From: WRGT01 sp942493035
GTDB lineage: Bacteria; Spirochaetota; UBA4802; UBA5550
Length of the DNA: 64,000 nucleotides
Reading direction: 5' to 3'
Assembly (NCBI GenBank): GCA_942493035.1
Contig: OW818666.1
Coordinates: 3,596,001 to 3,660,000, forward strand
Part shown: positions 17,879 through 27,732 of the stretch, one piece after another
Position numbering within the stretch: the first letter of the stretch is position 1
How the letters are laid out: every line of letters begins with the position of its first letter
Made by a program: the position numbers and the translations under genes
Notes under the pieces: model-generated
What the model saw: only the letters and a program-made list of their open reading frames with translations
Database searches by the model: none
Told to the model about the DNA's origin: nothing

Positions 17879-20800
17879 ATGAAGCGTTTAAGATTATTTT
17901 TCTCAATGCTGGTCCTTCTCACAAGCCTTATACTCATCAGCAGCGCATCGCCGGATGTTCTTACCAATGAGGAGGGGAACACCGTTTATACAGAAAAATC
18001 TGCTCAACTTGAAAAGTCCTATATTGAAGGTACTATAACCGATTCGGCTACAGGTAAGCCTGTTAAGGGCGCGGTCGTTGAGATTAAAAACTCAAGCAGA
18101 GGCGTAGGCTACTATAAGACATCTACGGACGGAAGCGGTTACTACAAAATAAATGACTTCATTCCATATATAAGATACGATATAGAAATCACCGCCCCGG
18201 GATATGTTTCTTATATAGAGACAGCAGCTTTTACCAGTATTAAAAATAATCTTAAGCTTACAAAGGAATCCATAATAACCGGGAGTGTAAAAGACAGCAG
18301 CGGAAAACCGATGTCCGATGTTGAAATTAAACTGAAAAGCTACAGCGACCAGCAGGGGATGGATCAGGTCAAACCTGCTTTCAGCAAAACTGACAGCAAT
18401 GGAAACTACTCGATTGATAAACTTAAATCCGGTTCATATCTTGTAACTTTCACCAGGCCGGGATATATAACTGAAAGTGCCAGTCTCAGTCAGATCCGCG
18501 AGGGTGAATCATTTAAACTCCAGATGGTGATGTATAAGCCGGCGTCTATATCGGGAAAGTTAAAAATTAAAGGGATCGATTCACCTGCTGTAAATATAAA
18601 TGTTACAGCCGAGGGACGGTATATTTATTCAAACGTAAGTTTTCATGACGGATCGTTCCTTCTCGAAGATGTTAAACCGGGTACCTACAGCATTACTTTT
18701 TCCCATCAGGGGTTTAACACTGTCAAGTCAGCTAATGTTAAAGTATCCGAAGGGAAAGATTTAAAAGAGATTAATTTTGATATAGAAGCGAAATCTCCGG
18801 AGATCAAAGTACACTCGTACAGATATACTTTTACACCGGGCAACGAAATTGAATTCAATCTACGGACTCTGCGTCTCGATACTGTCCATGTTAAAATCTA
18901 CAAAGTCCCGGTGCAGATATTTGTATCCGAAAAGAGGGATCCCGAATCGCTTGAGCCTGATGCTTCCGGTTTCAAAACTGTAACAGAATGGGATGAGGCA
19001 GTACAGAATTTCAATCCATATGAGTGGATGTACTACTCAGTTAAAGTAAACAAGGCGCTCCCCTCGGGAGGCTACTGCATCGAGGTTAAAGGGAAAGGGG
19101 ATGTGCTGTCACGCCAGTTTTTTACCGTTACCAATCTTGGTGTGGTTTTAAAAAGATCCCCGGAGAATGTTACTGCTTATATAACTGACCTTGTTCAAAA
19201 CAAACCGCTTAAAAATGTATCTGTTATATTCTACAACGAACAGCTTAAAATAAAATCTAATAACGGAGAAGACTCAGGTGATCAGCCGGAGTCATTAATG
19301 CTTGAACAGCTCCCTGTAAAAGTTCTGGCAAAGGGGAAGACAGACGATAACGGTATTTTTAAAAGTAAACTCACGTCTGATAAAGATGTGCATATGCTTG
19401 CGGTCTCCGATGAAGGAAGTTACGCAATATGCAGCGGCGGCGCATCAAACTACTACAAATCTGAAAAAGATAAACTTTATATTTATACAGACAGACCGGT
19501 TTACCGTGCCGGAGATAAACTCTTCTTTAAAATTATAGCAAAAAAAATGGAGGAGAAATTCATCCCGATCAAAAACAAAACTCTCTATTATACAATCCAG
19601 ACCGGAGGGTCATCGAAAAAACTTGCACAGGGAACCCTTACTCTTGATGAGTGGGGAACTGCAAATGGTTCGGTTCAGATTCCTCAGAATTCGGATCTGG
19701 GATATTTCAGGATAAATGCCGGATTCAGCGAAAAGGAACTTTATGGAAACGGTTCATTCTATATTGAACAGTACAGAAAACCTGAATTTAAAATAGATAT
19801 AGTACCATCGAAAGAGTACTTTATTAACGGTGACTCCGCTGAATTTAAAGTGGAAGCAAAATATTTTTTCGGTGCACCGCTTAATGGCGCTCTGGTTAAA
19901 TACACTTTTTATGAAAGAAAAATAGTGGATATCGATCCTGCTTACTCTGGAGATTCCGGTTACGACTCAAACAGCTCATACTCTAAAATCAAGCTTGAGG
20001 GTGAAAAGTTTGCAGATACCGGCGGTTCTGCTCTGCTTAAAATAGCATCGGGAAACTATCCATATGACAGAGAGATTACACTGGAAGCCACTGTCACCGA
20101 CAAATCCAATATTACAATTACTGCAAGTAAAACTGTAAAGATCGGACGCGGCGAGTACTTCATCAAACTTATACCTGAAGAGAACTTCTTCAACGCAAAG
20201 GGCGACAAAAAGATAAAGGTAAAGACCGCCACACATTCTGACAAACCCGTTGCTGCAAATCTTGAGATAAGCCTTTTCAGATATATATGGAAACCCGTTG
20301 AGCGAGTCTACGTTCACGACAGCCGCCCCTTTTATACAAAAAAAATATCCACTGATAAAAACGGATACGCCGATTTCTCTCTCCCTGTTGACTTCAGCGG
20401 TGACGGTGAATACGACCTTGTGGCTCAGGGACGCGACTCCAGGGACAATCTCATTACCGGATCTAAAATACTATGGATATACAGTGAAAACGGCGGGGAC
20501 ATAGATTCCAAATTCAGAGAGCTTGAAGTCTCTCTTAATAAAAACTCTCTCGAGAAGAGCGGAGAGGTTACCTGTCTGGTTAAGAGCCGCTTTACCGACT
20601 CATATGTTATGCTCTCGCTTGAAGGGAGAGATGTGTATGAAACTAAAGTTATAAAGATGGATAAACATGTTGTTCCTGTAACTTTTAAAATAGATACAAA
20701 ACTTGCGCCCAATCTTTTTATACGTGGAGCAATGCAGCGCGGAAGGGCATTGTACGTAACTGAAAGCGAGGTCACTATACCGGTTGATGATGTTAAGATA

Positions 20801-23251
20801 GACATCTCTCTTACTCCTGATAAGGAGAAGTACGGTCCCGGTGAGACCGCTAAGATAAAAGTCAAGGCAGTCGACCTTGCAGGTAAACCTGTAGCAGCTG
20901 ACCTCTCCCTTGCTGCGGTTGATGATTCCATCTTCTATATAAGATCTGATTATACACCGGAGATTTCAGGATTCTTCTACTCGAAGATCTCCAACTGGGT
21001 AATCACAACCTACTCATACCCCATCACTCTTCTCGCTGGAGCCGGTAAAGATGCAGGTGTTAAAGTAAGAGAGAATTTCCGCGACACGGCTTTCTGGGAG
21101 GCTAATATTAAAACCGATGCGAAGGGTGAAGCTCTTGTCTCTTTTACTCTTCCGGACAATCTTACAACATGGAGACTCACAGTTCGAGGTCACGACCTGA
21201 AAGGGCGCATGGGTGAGGTGAGAAAGAAATTTCTCTCCACTCAGGATATCATTGCCCGGATCGGTAAGCCGAGATTCTTTGTTGAGGGTGACAAAACCGG
21301 TCTTATCGGAATTGTTAACAACAATACAGATTCAGGAATAGAATCTATTTCCACAGAGATGAAGGCTGACGGTAAAATTATCCAGCCTGACAAAGAATTT
21401 AAAGTCAGTCTCCCCGAGTTCGGATCTGCGGCCAAAAATTATACACTCACAGTTCCAGATGGTAAGGATTCACTTGCACTGGAGTTTAAAACTCTCACTC
21501 CGGGGAACAAAGGCGATGCAGTAAAACATACTGTCCCTGTTGAAAAGCGCGGACTTCAGTATTCAATCTCCGGATCAGGGGATATGCAGAACAATAAAGA
21601 GATTACACTTAAACCGGTTAAAACAGATGCCGATTTTGAATTTGTTCCTGAAGAGATTTATATCTCAGTAAATCCATCTCCTGTGACTCAGATTATTTCA
21701 GCAGTTGAGTATCTTAACGAATATCCATACGGATGTATAGAACAGACAATAAACAAATTTCTTCCCAATCTGGCCATGCTCAAACTTCTCTCAGGGAGCG
21801 GATACGCGAAGGTAATACCAGACAAACTTAAATCTGAAGTGGAGAGCAACATCCCTGACGGTGTTCAGCGGATAGTTAAAGCACAGAACTACGACGGATC
21901 ATGGGGATGGTGGGAAGGGGACAGAGGCAATACCTATTTAACTGGTTTTGCCATGTACTCACTGCTTCAGGCAAAAAATTACGGATACGCAGTAAGTGAT
22001 TACACTTTCGAGCAGGGGCTTACTGCTATACAGCGCATATTTGAAGCACCGGAAAAGATGGATAATGATGAACTCTCGTATCTTACATCAATCTATTCAA
22101 TGTTTGGGAAATGGCATCATCCTGTGTTTAAACAGATAGCCTTCTCAAAGGATCTGAATCCATACCAGGCTGCCAATTTAATAAAGGCTCTGAACTCATT
22201 CAAGGGTAAGGGGACTTTACAGGAGCATGAATCACGGGAAATTGACGATGCGGCAAAACTTCTGAAGAAAAAGATAAATGAATCAGCGAAGAGAGATTCA
22301 TCGGGTATATACTGGCCTGCGTCACAGGGTCAATCATGGAACTGGGCCGGCGGGAACACCGAGATTACTGCACACGTTCTCTCAGCTCTTTTAAGCTCAG
22401 GGGATAAATCATCCATGACATCACAGACTGTCTCCTCTCTATCAAAAAGGTTCGGATCAGGTTCATGGAACTCGACCAAGGAATCGGGGACTGTTATCCT
22501 TGCCCTATGCGATTATCTCACATCAAAAGGGATAGACTTTAAAACGTCAGGTGATGCTGAATTCGCGCTTAACGATAAAAAAATTGAAAAGATTTCTTAT
22601 ACGATGAACTCAGATTCCGGATCACTGGAGCGTACCGTAAAACTTGATAAAAACAATAAATCTGATAATTATAAACTCACTGTATCGGGCAAAGATTCAC
22701 CCGACACAACATACTCGGCAACTCTCCGCGGAACACTCTACTTCAAACCGAAGGGACTGTTCTCATTCATGAAGTCCGAGAAACGCGGAATCCGGGGACT
22801 ATCTAACGGTGTGTCTGCAAGGCGTGAGATTTCATATCTCAACCGGGTAAAAGATATGAAGATGCAGGAGTATCTTGTACCTCAGGAGGTTGACGAAAAG
22901 GGGAAAGTCAACGTAGGAGACGAACTTCTTGTAAGGGTAAAGTTCCGTGCAGAAGAGAGTTTCGGATTTATGATGCTGCAGGATTTTCTCCCTGCAGGTT
23001 TCGAAGTGGTCAAGGAGAGCGCATACAATGAATTCCAGCCCTACTCCAGAGTTGAGAGAAGGGACAACCGAATGGTATTTTTCTTCACTGAGATTGAAAA
23101 GGGGAAAGAGTATGAAGTTGCATACGTCATACGCGCAGAGCTCCCCGGTTCATTCATCATGCGTCCGGCAAGAATTGAATGCATGTATCAGGAGAGCATA
23201 CAGGGGTGGACTCTCCCGACAATACTGGATGTTTATAGTGAAAAAAATTAA
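17879..23251 (+). CDS. Bacterial alpha-2-macroglobulin with thioester motif
   Basis: A 1790-residue periplasmic protease-trapping protein. A signal or anchor helix (about residues 5-22) lacks a lipobox Cys. Three carboxypeptidase-regulatory-like beta domains follow (about 38-300, each starting I-x-G-x-(I/V)), then MG-type domains, including YIYTDRPVYRAGDKLFFK, a classic bait-side A2M block. The thioester is GCIEQ (C1286-Q1289) in the YPYGCIEQT context, followed by an alpha-toroid with GSWGWW. Start ATG 17879 follows GGAG at 17869-17872; a longer frame begins inside an upstream repeat. The stop overlaps the next gene by about 20 bases. In other bacteria A2M pairs with PBP1C; here its neighbour is a different PBP fusion. 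Confidence 0.93.
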   Translation: MKRLRLFFSMLVLLTSLILISSASPDVLTNEEGNTVYTEKSAQLEKSYIEGTITDSATGKPVKGAVVEIKNSSRGVGYYKTSTDGSGYYKINDFIPYIRYDIEITAPGYVSYIETAAFTSIKNNLKLTKESIITGSVKDSSGKPMSDVEIKLKSYSDQQGMDQVKPAFSKTDSNGNYSIDKLKSGSYLVTFTRPGYITESASLSQIREGESFKLQMVMYKPASISGKLKIKGIDSPAVNINVTAEGRYIYSNVSFHDGSFLLEDVKPGTYSITFSHQGFNTVKSANVKVSEGKDLKEINFDIEAKSPEIKVHSYRYTFTPGNEIEFNLRTLRLDTVHVKIYKVPVQIFVSEKRDPESLEPDASGFKTVTEWDEAVQNFNPYEWMYYSVKVNKALPSGGYCIEVKGKGDVLSRQFFTVTNLGVVLKRSPENVTAYITDLVQNKPLKNVSVIFYNEQLKIKSNNGEDSGDQPESLMLEQLPVKVLAKGKTDDNGIFKSKLTSDKDVHMLAVSDEGSYAICSGGASNYYKSEKDKLYIYTDRPVYRAGDKLFFKIIAKKMEEKFIPIKNKTLYYTIQTGGSSKKLAQGTLTLDEWGTANGSVQIPQNSDLGYFRINAGFSEKELYGNGSFYIEQYRKPEFKIDIVPSKEYFINGDSAEFKVEAKYFFGAPLNGALVKYTFYERKIVDIDPAYSGDSGYDSNSSYSKIKLEGEKFADTGGSALLKIASGNYPYDREITLEATVTDKSNITITASKTVKIGRGEYFIKLIPEENFFNAKGDKKIKVKTATHSDKPVAANLEISLFRYIWKPVERVYVHDSRPFYTKKISTDKNGYADFSLPVDFSGDGEYDLVAQGRDSRDNLITGSKILWIYSENGGDIDSKFRELEVSLNKNSLEKSGEVTCLVKSRFTDSYVMLSLEGRDVYETKVIKMDKHVVPVTFKIDTKLAPNLFIRGAMQRGRALYVTESEVTIPVDDVKIDISLTPDKEKYGPGETAKIKVKAVDLAGKPVAADLSLAAVDDSIFYIRSDYTPEISGFFYSKISNWVITTYSYPITLLAGAGKDAGVKVRENFRDTAFWEANIKTDAKGEALVSFTLPDNLTTWRLTVRGHDLKGRMGEVRKKFLSTQDIIARIGKPRFFVEGDKTGLIGIVNNNTDSGIESISTEMKADGKIIQPDKEFKVSLPEFGSAAKNYTLTVPDGKDSLALEFKTLTPGNKGDAVKHTVPVEKRGLQYSISGSGDMQNNKEITLKPVKTDADFEFVPEEIYISVNPSPVTQIISAVEYLNEYPYGCIEQTINKFLPNLAMLKLLSGSGYAKVIPDKLKSEVESNIPDGVQRIVKAQNYDGSWGWWEGDRGNTYLTGFAMYSLLQAKNYGYAVSDYTFEQGLTAIQRIFEAPEKMDNDELSYLTSIYSMFGKWHHPVFKQIAFSKDLNPYQAANLIKALNSFKGKGTLQEHESREIDDAAKLLKKKINESAKRDSSGIYWPASQGQSWNWAGGNTEITAHVLSALLSSGDKSSMTSQTVSSLSKRFGSGSWNSTKESGTVILALCDYLTSKGIDFKTSGDAEFALNDKKIEKISYTMNSDSGSLERTVKLDKNNKSDNYKLTVSGKDSPDTTYSATLRGTLYFKPKGLFSFMKSEKRGIRGLSNGVSARREISYLNRVKDMKMQEYLVPQEVDEKGKVNVGDELLVRVKFRAEESFGFMMLQDFLPAGFEVVKESAYNEFQPYSRVERRDNRMVFFFTEIEKGKEYEVAYVIRAELPGSFIMRPARIECMYQESIQGWTLPTILDVYSEKN

Positions 23252-25226
23252 TGGCCGATATCTCTCACGGCTGATTATAAGCACACTTATTTTTTCTGCT
23301 CTCATCATCGGGGTGAGAGCGGAAAAAGTTCCTCAAAGCGGCAGCAGTAAAGTTAAAATACTAATACTCTCAAAACATATTCGCCTGCTGAAAGAGGGGC
23401 GCACAGATTCAATTATTATTACAGTCCCTGAAACAGGTGAGCTCAATACAGGTACAAAGCGGATTAAGTTGAGAACTCTCTCGCTCTTCTCGAAAAATAA
23501 ATCACTCTTAATCAAAGCTGATCAGAAATCTTTACCGGTCGGCGAATATACACTCTATCCGCAGGATAGAAACGATATATTTTCAATAGAGTTAAACGGT
23601 GAAAAAAGAGAGTACCCTCTCCCGCTTTATATAAAAAATTCCGGATCAGAACTGGAACTGTCAATTGAGGAGAGAGTTGATCAGTTCGCCATAGACTCTG
23701 CATGGGGGGAACTTGGTGATACATCCGAAAAAAACTCCGAGGCCCTATATGCCCTTGCACATCTTATAAAAGCAAGATGTGCCCTCCCCTATCTTACAAA
23801 TAAACATAACGGCTACCACTTCTGCGACCTTACATGCTGTCAGACATACAGAGGGAGAAGCGGTAAAGTTTTCAATGACCCGGTGTCAATCAGAACTGCC
23901 AATTTAAAGAACGGACTGTTTTTTAATACATCAAACGGCGGAACCATATTTACAGAATCGATATTCAACGCCAAAGAGAGATCGACTCCTGTACCAAAAG
24001 AAATTATCTATCAGGAGAATTTTCAGCTGAGCAGTAAAAATCACCGGAACTGGGAAGCCTCCATAAAGCATTCCGAGCTGACAGCTATTCTCTATCCGGA
24101 GAAAAAAACATTTATCAAAAAAATCACCTTCGACCGTGATAAAGAGATAATATTTATTGATACCGGAAGTTCCGTTGAAAAACTTTCACCGGAGACTTTC
24201 AGAATTACCGTCAACAGAGTGAAGGGATGGAACTTTATCAAGAGCAATAATTATTCGCTCACCGGAATAGATGGAGTATACAAATTCAGAGGTTCAGGTC
24301 TGGGCCATGGAGTCGGCATGAGTTTTGAGGGTGCATTTCAGCTTGCAGAGAGAGGATACTCCCGCTATGAAATTATCGAACACTACTACCCGGAAATTCA
24401 ATACAGCTCACCGGAGGGAGAGATAAACAGCCGGCTTCAGTATATCGTTTTTAATTCTGAATCGGGTGAAACGATCCAGAGCAGCAGCGGAACTTCATTT
24501 AGAAACAGAATCATACCATGCGGATCTGTCTTCAAACTATTTATAGCACTATATCTGGCAGAGAAAAGAACTGACCTGTTTTATAATTATAAATATACAT
24601 GCAAAGAGAATGAAAAAGACAAACTTATCCCCGCACATTGCTGGAATAAATCGGGTCATGGAGAGATGGATCTGCGAAGCGCATTATACAATTCATGCAA
24701 CAAATATTTCGCATCTCTTTATAGTAAGATTGATCCGGATGATTTTACAAAATGGATAAAAGAATTTACTGCAAGGCAGGGAATAGTTCTTACAGTTCCT
24801 GCGATAAAATCCAAAAGTGATTTTTCAAATCTCCTTGCAGGACTTAACTTTAATTTAACAATAACTATTGATGGAATAATCAGACTTAACCGTTATATCT
24901 ACATGGAAAAAAGCGAAAACAGTTCCGGAAAAGTCGGTATAATATTCACTGCTCTTCATAAAACATTCACTGACGGTACGGCAAAAGAGCACGATGATGA
25001 AGTAATTCAGCAAAGCTCCCTCAATCATATATCTGTACGGCATAACATAAGAAGTAAAGAACTGTGGGGGAAAACCGGAACTGTAATTGCCGGGACAAAC
25101 TCTCATTACGGATATGGAATCTTTACCGGTGGATTAAACTCAACTGGAATTGTCACAATTCTAAAGAAAGGGACTGGTGCAATTGCTGCGAAGGAATCGA
25201 AAAAAATACTCCTGGAACTGAAATAA
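23229..25226 (+). CDS. SpoIID/LytB - penicillin-binding transpeptidase fusion
   Basis: A 665-residue periplasmic protein starting within the A2M gene end (ATG 23229, or GTG 23238; neither has a good ribosome site, so coupling is likely). A hydrophobic N-terminal segment is the anchor or signal. The middle matches SpoIID, which in sporulators is a peptidoglycan lytic transglycosylase: SEALYALAHLIKARC corresponds to the E-x-L-KAQAVAART block, then FCDLTCCQTYRG and GSGLGHGVGMSFEGA. The C-terminal 240 residues carry all three transpeptidase motifs: S433-V-F-K436, S489-C-N491 and K615-T-G-T. I infer a combined glycan-cutting and peptide-crosslinking enzyme. Confidence 0.8.
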   Translation: MFIVKKINGRYLSRLIISTLIFSALIIGVRAEKVPQSGSSKVKILILSKHIRLLKEGRTDSIIITVPETGELNTGTKRIKLRTLSLFSKNKSLLIKADQKSLPVGEYTLYPQDRNDIFSIELNGEKREYPLPLYIKNSGSELELSIEERVDQFAIDSAWGELGDTSEKNSEALYALAHLIKARCALPYLTNKHNGYHFCDLTCCQTYRGRSGKVFNDPVSIRTANLKNGLFFNTSNGGTIFTESIFNAKERSTPVPKEIIYQENFQLSSKNHRNWEASIKHSELTAILYPEKKTFIKKITFDRDKEIIFIDTGSSVEKLSPETFRITVNRVKGWNFIKSNNYSLTGIDGVYKFRGSGLGHGVGMSFEGAFQLAERGYSRYEIIEHYYPEIQYSSPEGEINSRLQYIVFNSESGETIQSSSGTSFRNRIIPCGSVFKLFIALYLAEKRTDLFYNYKYTCKENEKDKLIPAHCWNKSGHGEMDLRSALYNSCNKYFASLYSKIDPDDFTKWIKEFTARQGIVLTVPAIKSKSDFSNLLAGLNFNLTITIDGIIRLNRYIYMEKSENSSGKVGIIFTALHKTFTDGTAKEHDDEVIQQSSLNHISVRHNIRSKELWGKTGTVIAGTNSHYGYGIFTGGLNSTGIVTILKKGTGAIAAKESKKILLELK

Positions 25227-25230
25227 TTCT

Positions 25231-25259
25231 TTGACAAAAAGGATAAAACATTATATATT
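25231..25259 (+). promoter_or_regulatory. Sigma-70 type promoter
   Basis: TTGACA at 25231-25236, 17-base spacer, TATATT at 25254-25259. It is about 290 bases upstream of the thioesterase start at 25546, so a long leader holding the hairpins at 25351-25500 is implied, if it is used. Confidence 0.55.
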
Positions 25260-25350
25260 TAGTATATTATTAATTACTTAAATTATTTTGAGTAACATAA
25301 AAATTCATATATGACCTTATTTATCTAGATACTCAAGATCTGGTTTTAGA

Positions 25351-25389
25351 TTTAGTCTTCGCCGCTCCGCAGGCGCGGTGAAGACTAAA
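25351..25389. repeat. Hairpin, TTTAGTCTTC arms
   Basis: A 15-base left arm (25351-25365) and right arm (25375-25389) pair with one mismatch around TCCGCAGGC. A second GC-rich stem (CCGCC TTT GGCGG) follows near 25421-25433. Both lie in the leader of the thioesterase gene. Confidence 0.7.
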
Positions 25390-25443
25390 TACTGCCAGTT
25401 TTGTAGTAGCCACAAACCCCGCCGCCTTTGGCGGTGGTGAGAC

Positions 25444-25500
25444 AATTCATAAGTAAGTTGCTAAATCTAATATAATTGAGCGACTCACTTATGAATTACT
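25444..25500. repeat. AATTCATAAGT inverted repeat
   Basis: Left arm AATTCATAAGT (25444-25454) and right arm ACTTATGAATT (25487-25497) are perfect; the next bases, AAGTTGCT and GAGCGACT, pair loosely. It resembles the AGTAATTGCTCATAAAC family. Confidence 0.65.
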
Positions 25501-25545
25501 GATCTATCAGGTCATTATAATTAATTATAAAATACGGAGTAGAAC

Positions 25546-26034
25546 ATGGAAACTAAAAAAGTAAAAGCCACAAGCATGACAGTAATACAGCAGATGACTC
25601 ACCAGGATGCGAATCTTGCAGGGAACGTACATGGTGGAGTTATCCTTAAACTTATAGACAACACTGCCGGGATAGTAGGAGTAAGACATACAGGGGGAAA
25701 TGTTGTAACTGCATCAATAGATAAGGTCGATTTTCACTCTCCTGTTTTCGTCGGAGATCTTCTACGGGTCAGCGCCAGCGTCAACTATGTCGGCAAATCA
25801 TCAATGGAGATCGGTGTCAGGGTTGAGGCTGAAAACTTCGTAAGCGGAGAGGTAAGGCATACTGGTTCAGCTTACCTGACATTCGTCGCGCTTGATGAAA
25901 ACTTTAAACCGAAGCAGATAAATCCGATCATTCTGGAAACAGATGATGAAAAAAGAAGAAACTGTGAAGCTCAGGAGAGAAGACGGGTACGGCTTGAAGC
26001 TGTTAAAGAGTGGAAGACTAAATGCACAATCTAA
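25546..26034 (+). CDS. Acyl-CoA thioesterase, hot-dog fold (YciA/BACH type)
   Basis: A 162-residue cytoplasmic enzyme that hydrolyses acyl-CoA to free acid and CoA. The N-terminal MTHQDANLAGNVHGGVILKLID block matches the family, with the catalytic Asp in LIDNTAG. VDFHSPVFVGDLLRV is the second conserved strand, and the Arg-rich tail (EAQERRRVRLEA) is typical of this group. A GGAG site precedes ATG 25546. It is monocistronic and closed by the terminator at 26062-26115. With the hot-dog protein at 27733-28209 there are two distinct thioesterases within 3 kb. Confidence 0.9.
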   Translation: METKKVKATSMTVIQQMTHQDANLAGNVHGGVILKLIDNTAGIVGVRHTGGNVVTASIDKVDFHSPVFVGDLLRVSASVNYVGKSSMEIGVRVEAENFVSGEVRHTGSAYLTFVALDENFKPKQINPIILETDDEKRRNCEAQERRRVRLEAVKEWKTKCTI

Positions 26035-26061
26035 ACCGCATTAAATTCCTGCAATTATAAT

Positions 26062-26115
26062 TAATCGGGCGCAAATCAGATTACGATTCAGCGCCCGGTT
26101 TCTATTTTTCTTTTT
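26062..26115 (+). terminator. Probable rho-independent terminator
   Basis: CGGGCGC (26066-26072) pairs with GCGCCCG (26091-26097) across an 18-base loop, followed by a T-rich tract. The loop is long, so efficiency is uncertain. It follows the thioesterase stop by about 30 bases. Confidence 0.65.
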
Positions 26116-26263
26116 AGGAAAGAGCGATAAACCACAGAGAATATTATACCAGAATTCGGACGTTTACGAGATAGATTGAATATTATAGGAATGTTAAAAT
26201 GTATCCTTCTTGACAAAAAGTATTCAATACGTCCTGTTTATAAATTTAAAAATCTGTCCCATG

Positions 26264-27568
26264 TCAGATCACTTTCCTCAATCGCCTCAGAATAATCCAT
26301 GAAAAAAAAGTCAGCAGAGATATCCACGAACATGCCGCATACACTCCGCCGACTCCGTAAATTACAGCTGTAAGAACAGGACCTGCAGCATAAGCAAGTG
26401 AACCGTATGAGCTGAAAAGCCCCAGAATATATCCCTGCTTTGACGATGGCGCCAGATGGGAAACCATCCCCGACAGAGACGGACCGATAACCGAGATCCC
26501 TATAACAACTGGAATGATATTGATTATTGTAAAAGTATACGAGTTAACAAAAAATCCGATAATCAGCAAAGGAACCGGTATAAGTCCGAATCCGATAAGG
26601 GCTATTTTCTTTTCAGAAATCCTTTTTAATAAAAATGGAATAATCACACTCTGACCCAGTGCCATGGTGATCCCGATAAATAGAAAAATAAAACCTATTA
26701 CCGCGGCTGTGGAACCTAATCTGTATTTTAGAAAATATGGAAGAATCAGTTCTATCCCGGCAAGTGAAAAACAGAAAAGAAAATTAAGAGACGCAAGACG
26801 TCCAAAACCGGGAAGTTTAAAGTTCGGTTTAAAGCTGAGAGCCAGCAGCGGAAGATCAGGTGGAATATTCTCCAGTGAACTTATATCTTCAGTTTTAATT
26901 CGTGAATCCCTGAACCTGAACATCAGCAGTGTATTTAGAATAAATAAAGATGCTCCGGCAAAAGCGCAGGCGGAGAATGGATGCAGAAATGAATAATCGG
27001 CGAATACACCCTGTATAACCGGATGAGTAAGCAATCCTCCGATCACCGGACCTGCAATCATCCCTATCCCGCCAGCCGCACCGAGCATCCCCATATATTT
27101 AGTTCTCTCTCTCTTTTCAGAGATGTCGGCCATGGCAGCGTATGCTACACTTATGTTGCCGCTCATGACCCCGCCGAGAATCCTGTATACAAGAAAATAA
27201 GGGAGAGCAACAGCGAAAGCCCATATAAGACTTGCTGCAACCTGACCCGCAGCAGTAATGAGAAGAATTCTTTTTCTGCCTACACGATCGGAAAGCCTAC
27301 CCCAGAACGGCATGAAAAAAAACTGCATAAGAGCCCATATGGAGATAATAAATCCGCCCAGCATCACCTCGCTTCCCGACTGGCCCGTTTGAGGATCATT
27401 CAAAAATGCGGCACCGGAAGCCAGTATATCCGGAAGCCTGGTCTCTGTAAAATAATAGTGCATCAGGTCCGGCATTACAGGGAGAATAATAGTGAATGCC
27501 ATCATATCAATAAAAAGAATTATTACAAGAAGCGCCCTTGAAAACTTTATCTGCGGATCTGGTTTCAT
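26264..27568 (-). CDS. MFS transporter, TetA-like
   Basis: Inner-membrane major facilitator of 434 residues with about 12 hydrophobic helices. The loop 2-3 motif A is GRLSDRVGRKRILL, and AAGGIGMIAGPVIGG matches antiporter motif C. It resembles TetA-type drug:H+ antiporters. The first periplasmic loop (HYYFTETRLP to SGSEVM) is longer than in TetA. No TetR regulator is adjacent, so the drug or metabolite and the regulation are unknown. The minus-strand gene is separated from the upstream thioesterase by the 19-bp hairpin at 27664. Confidence 0.9.
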   Translation of the reverse strand: MKPDPQIKFSRALLVIILFIDMMAFTIILPVMPDLMHYYFTETRLPDILASGAAFLNDPQTGQSGSEVMLGGFIISIWALMQFFFMPFWGRLSDRVGRKRILLITAAGQVAASLIWAFAVALPYFLVYRILGGVMSGNISVAYAAMADISEKRERTKYMGMLGAAGGIGMIAGPVIGGLLTHPVIQGVFADYSFLHPFSACAFAGASLFILNTLLMFRFRDSRIKTEDISSLENIPPDLPLLALSFKPNFKLPGFGRLASLNFLFCFSLAGIELILPYFLKYRLGSTAAVIGFIFLFIGITMALGQSVIIPFLLKRISEKKIALIGFGLIPVPLLIIGFFVNSYTFTIINIIPVVIGISVIGPSLSGMVSHLAPSSKQGYILGLFSSYGSLAYAAGPVLTAVIYGVGGVYAACSWISLLTFFSWIILRRLRKVI

Positions 27569-27663
27569 TTATCACACATTTAATTATTTATTTTTAGAAA
27601 TTACATTTACACATAATCAGAGACTTCTCAGCTTTAGGAAAGCTATGTAAAAACCTTGTAAAA

Positions 27664-27704
27664 ATATATACATCCCCCCGCCTTAGGCGGGGGGATGTAT
27701 ATAT
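27664..27704. repeat. Perfect 19-bp hairpin, GC-rich core
   Basis: Arms 27664-27682 and 27686-27704 are exact reverse complements around TTA. The core CATCCCCCCGCC recalls the MITE-like elements but the flanks are shorter. It could act as a terminator for the minus-strand thioesterase, although no long T-run follows. Confidence 0.85.
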
Positions 27705-27732
27705 ATAAATTACAACTTAGTAGTTACAATAA

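Noticed and set aside
20425..20931. Minus-strand frame of 168 codons in the A2M gene
   Set aside because: Ser/Thr-rich antisense shadow of a well-supported protein.
26210..26240. TTGACA at 26210 as a plus-strand promoter
   Set aside because: No -10 box at 16-18 bases, and the next gene is on the minus strand.
26664..26996. Plus-strand frame of 110 codons inside the MFS gene
   Set aside because: Antisense to a complete transporter and without any motif.
27023..27541. Open frame of 172 codons on the plus strand
   Set aside because: It is antisense to the MFS transporter, has no recognisable domain, and follows the codon pattern of the real gene on the other strand.
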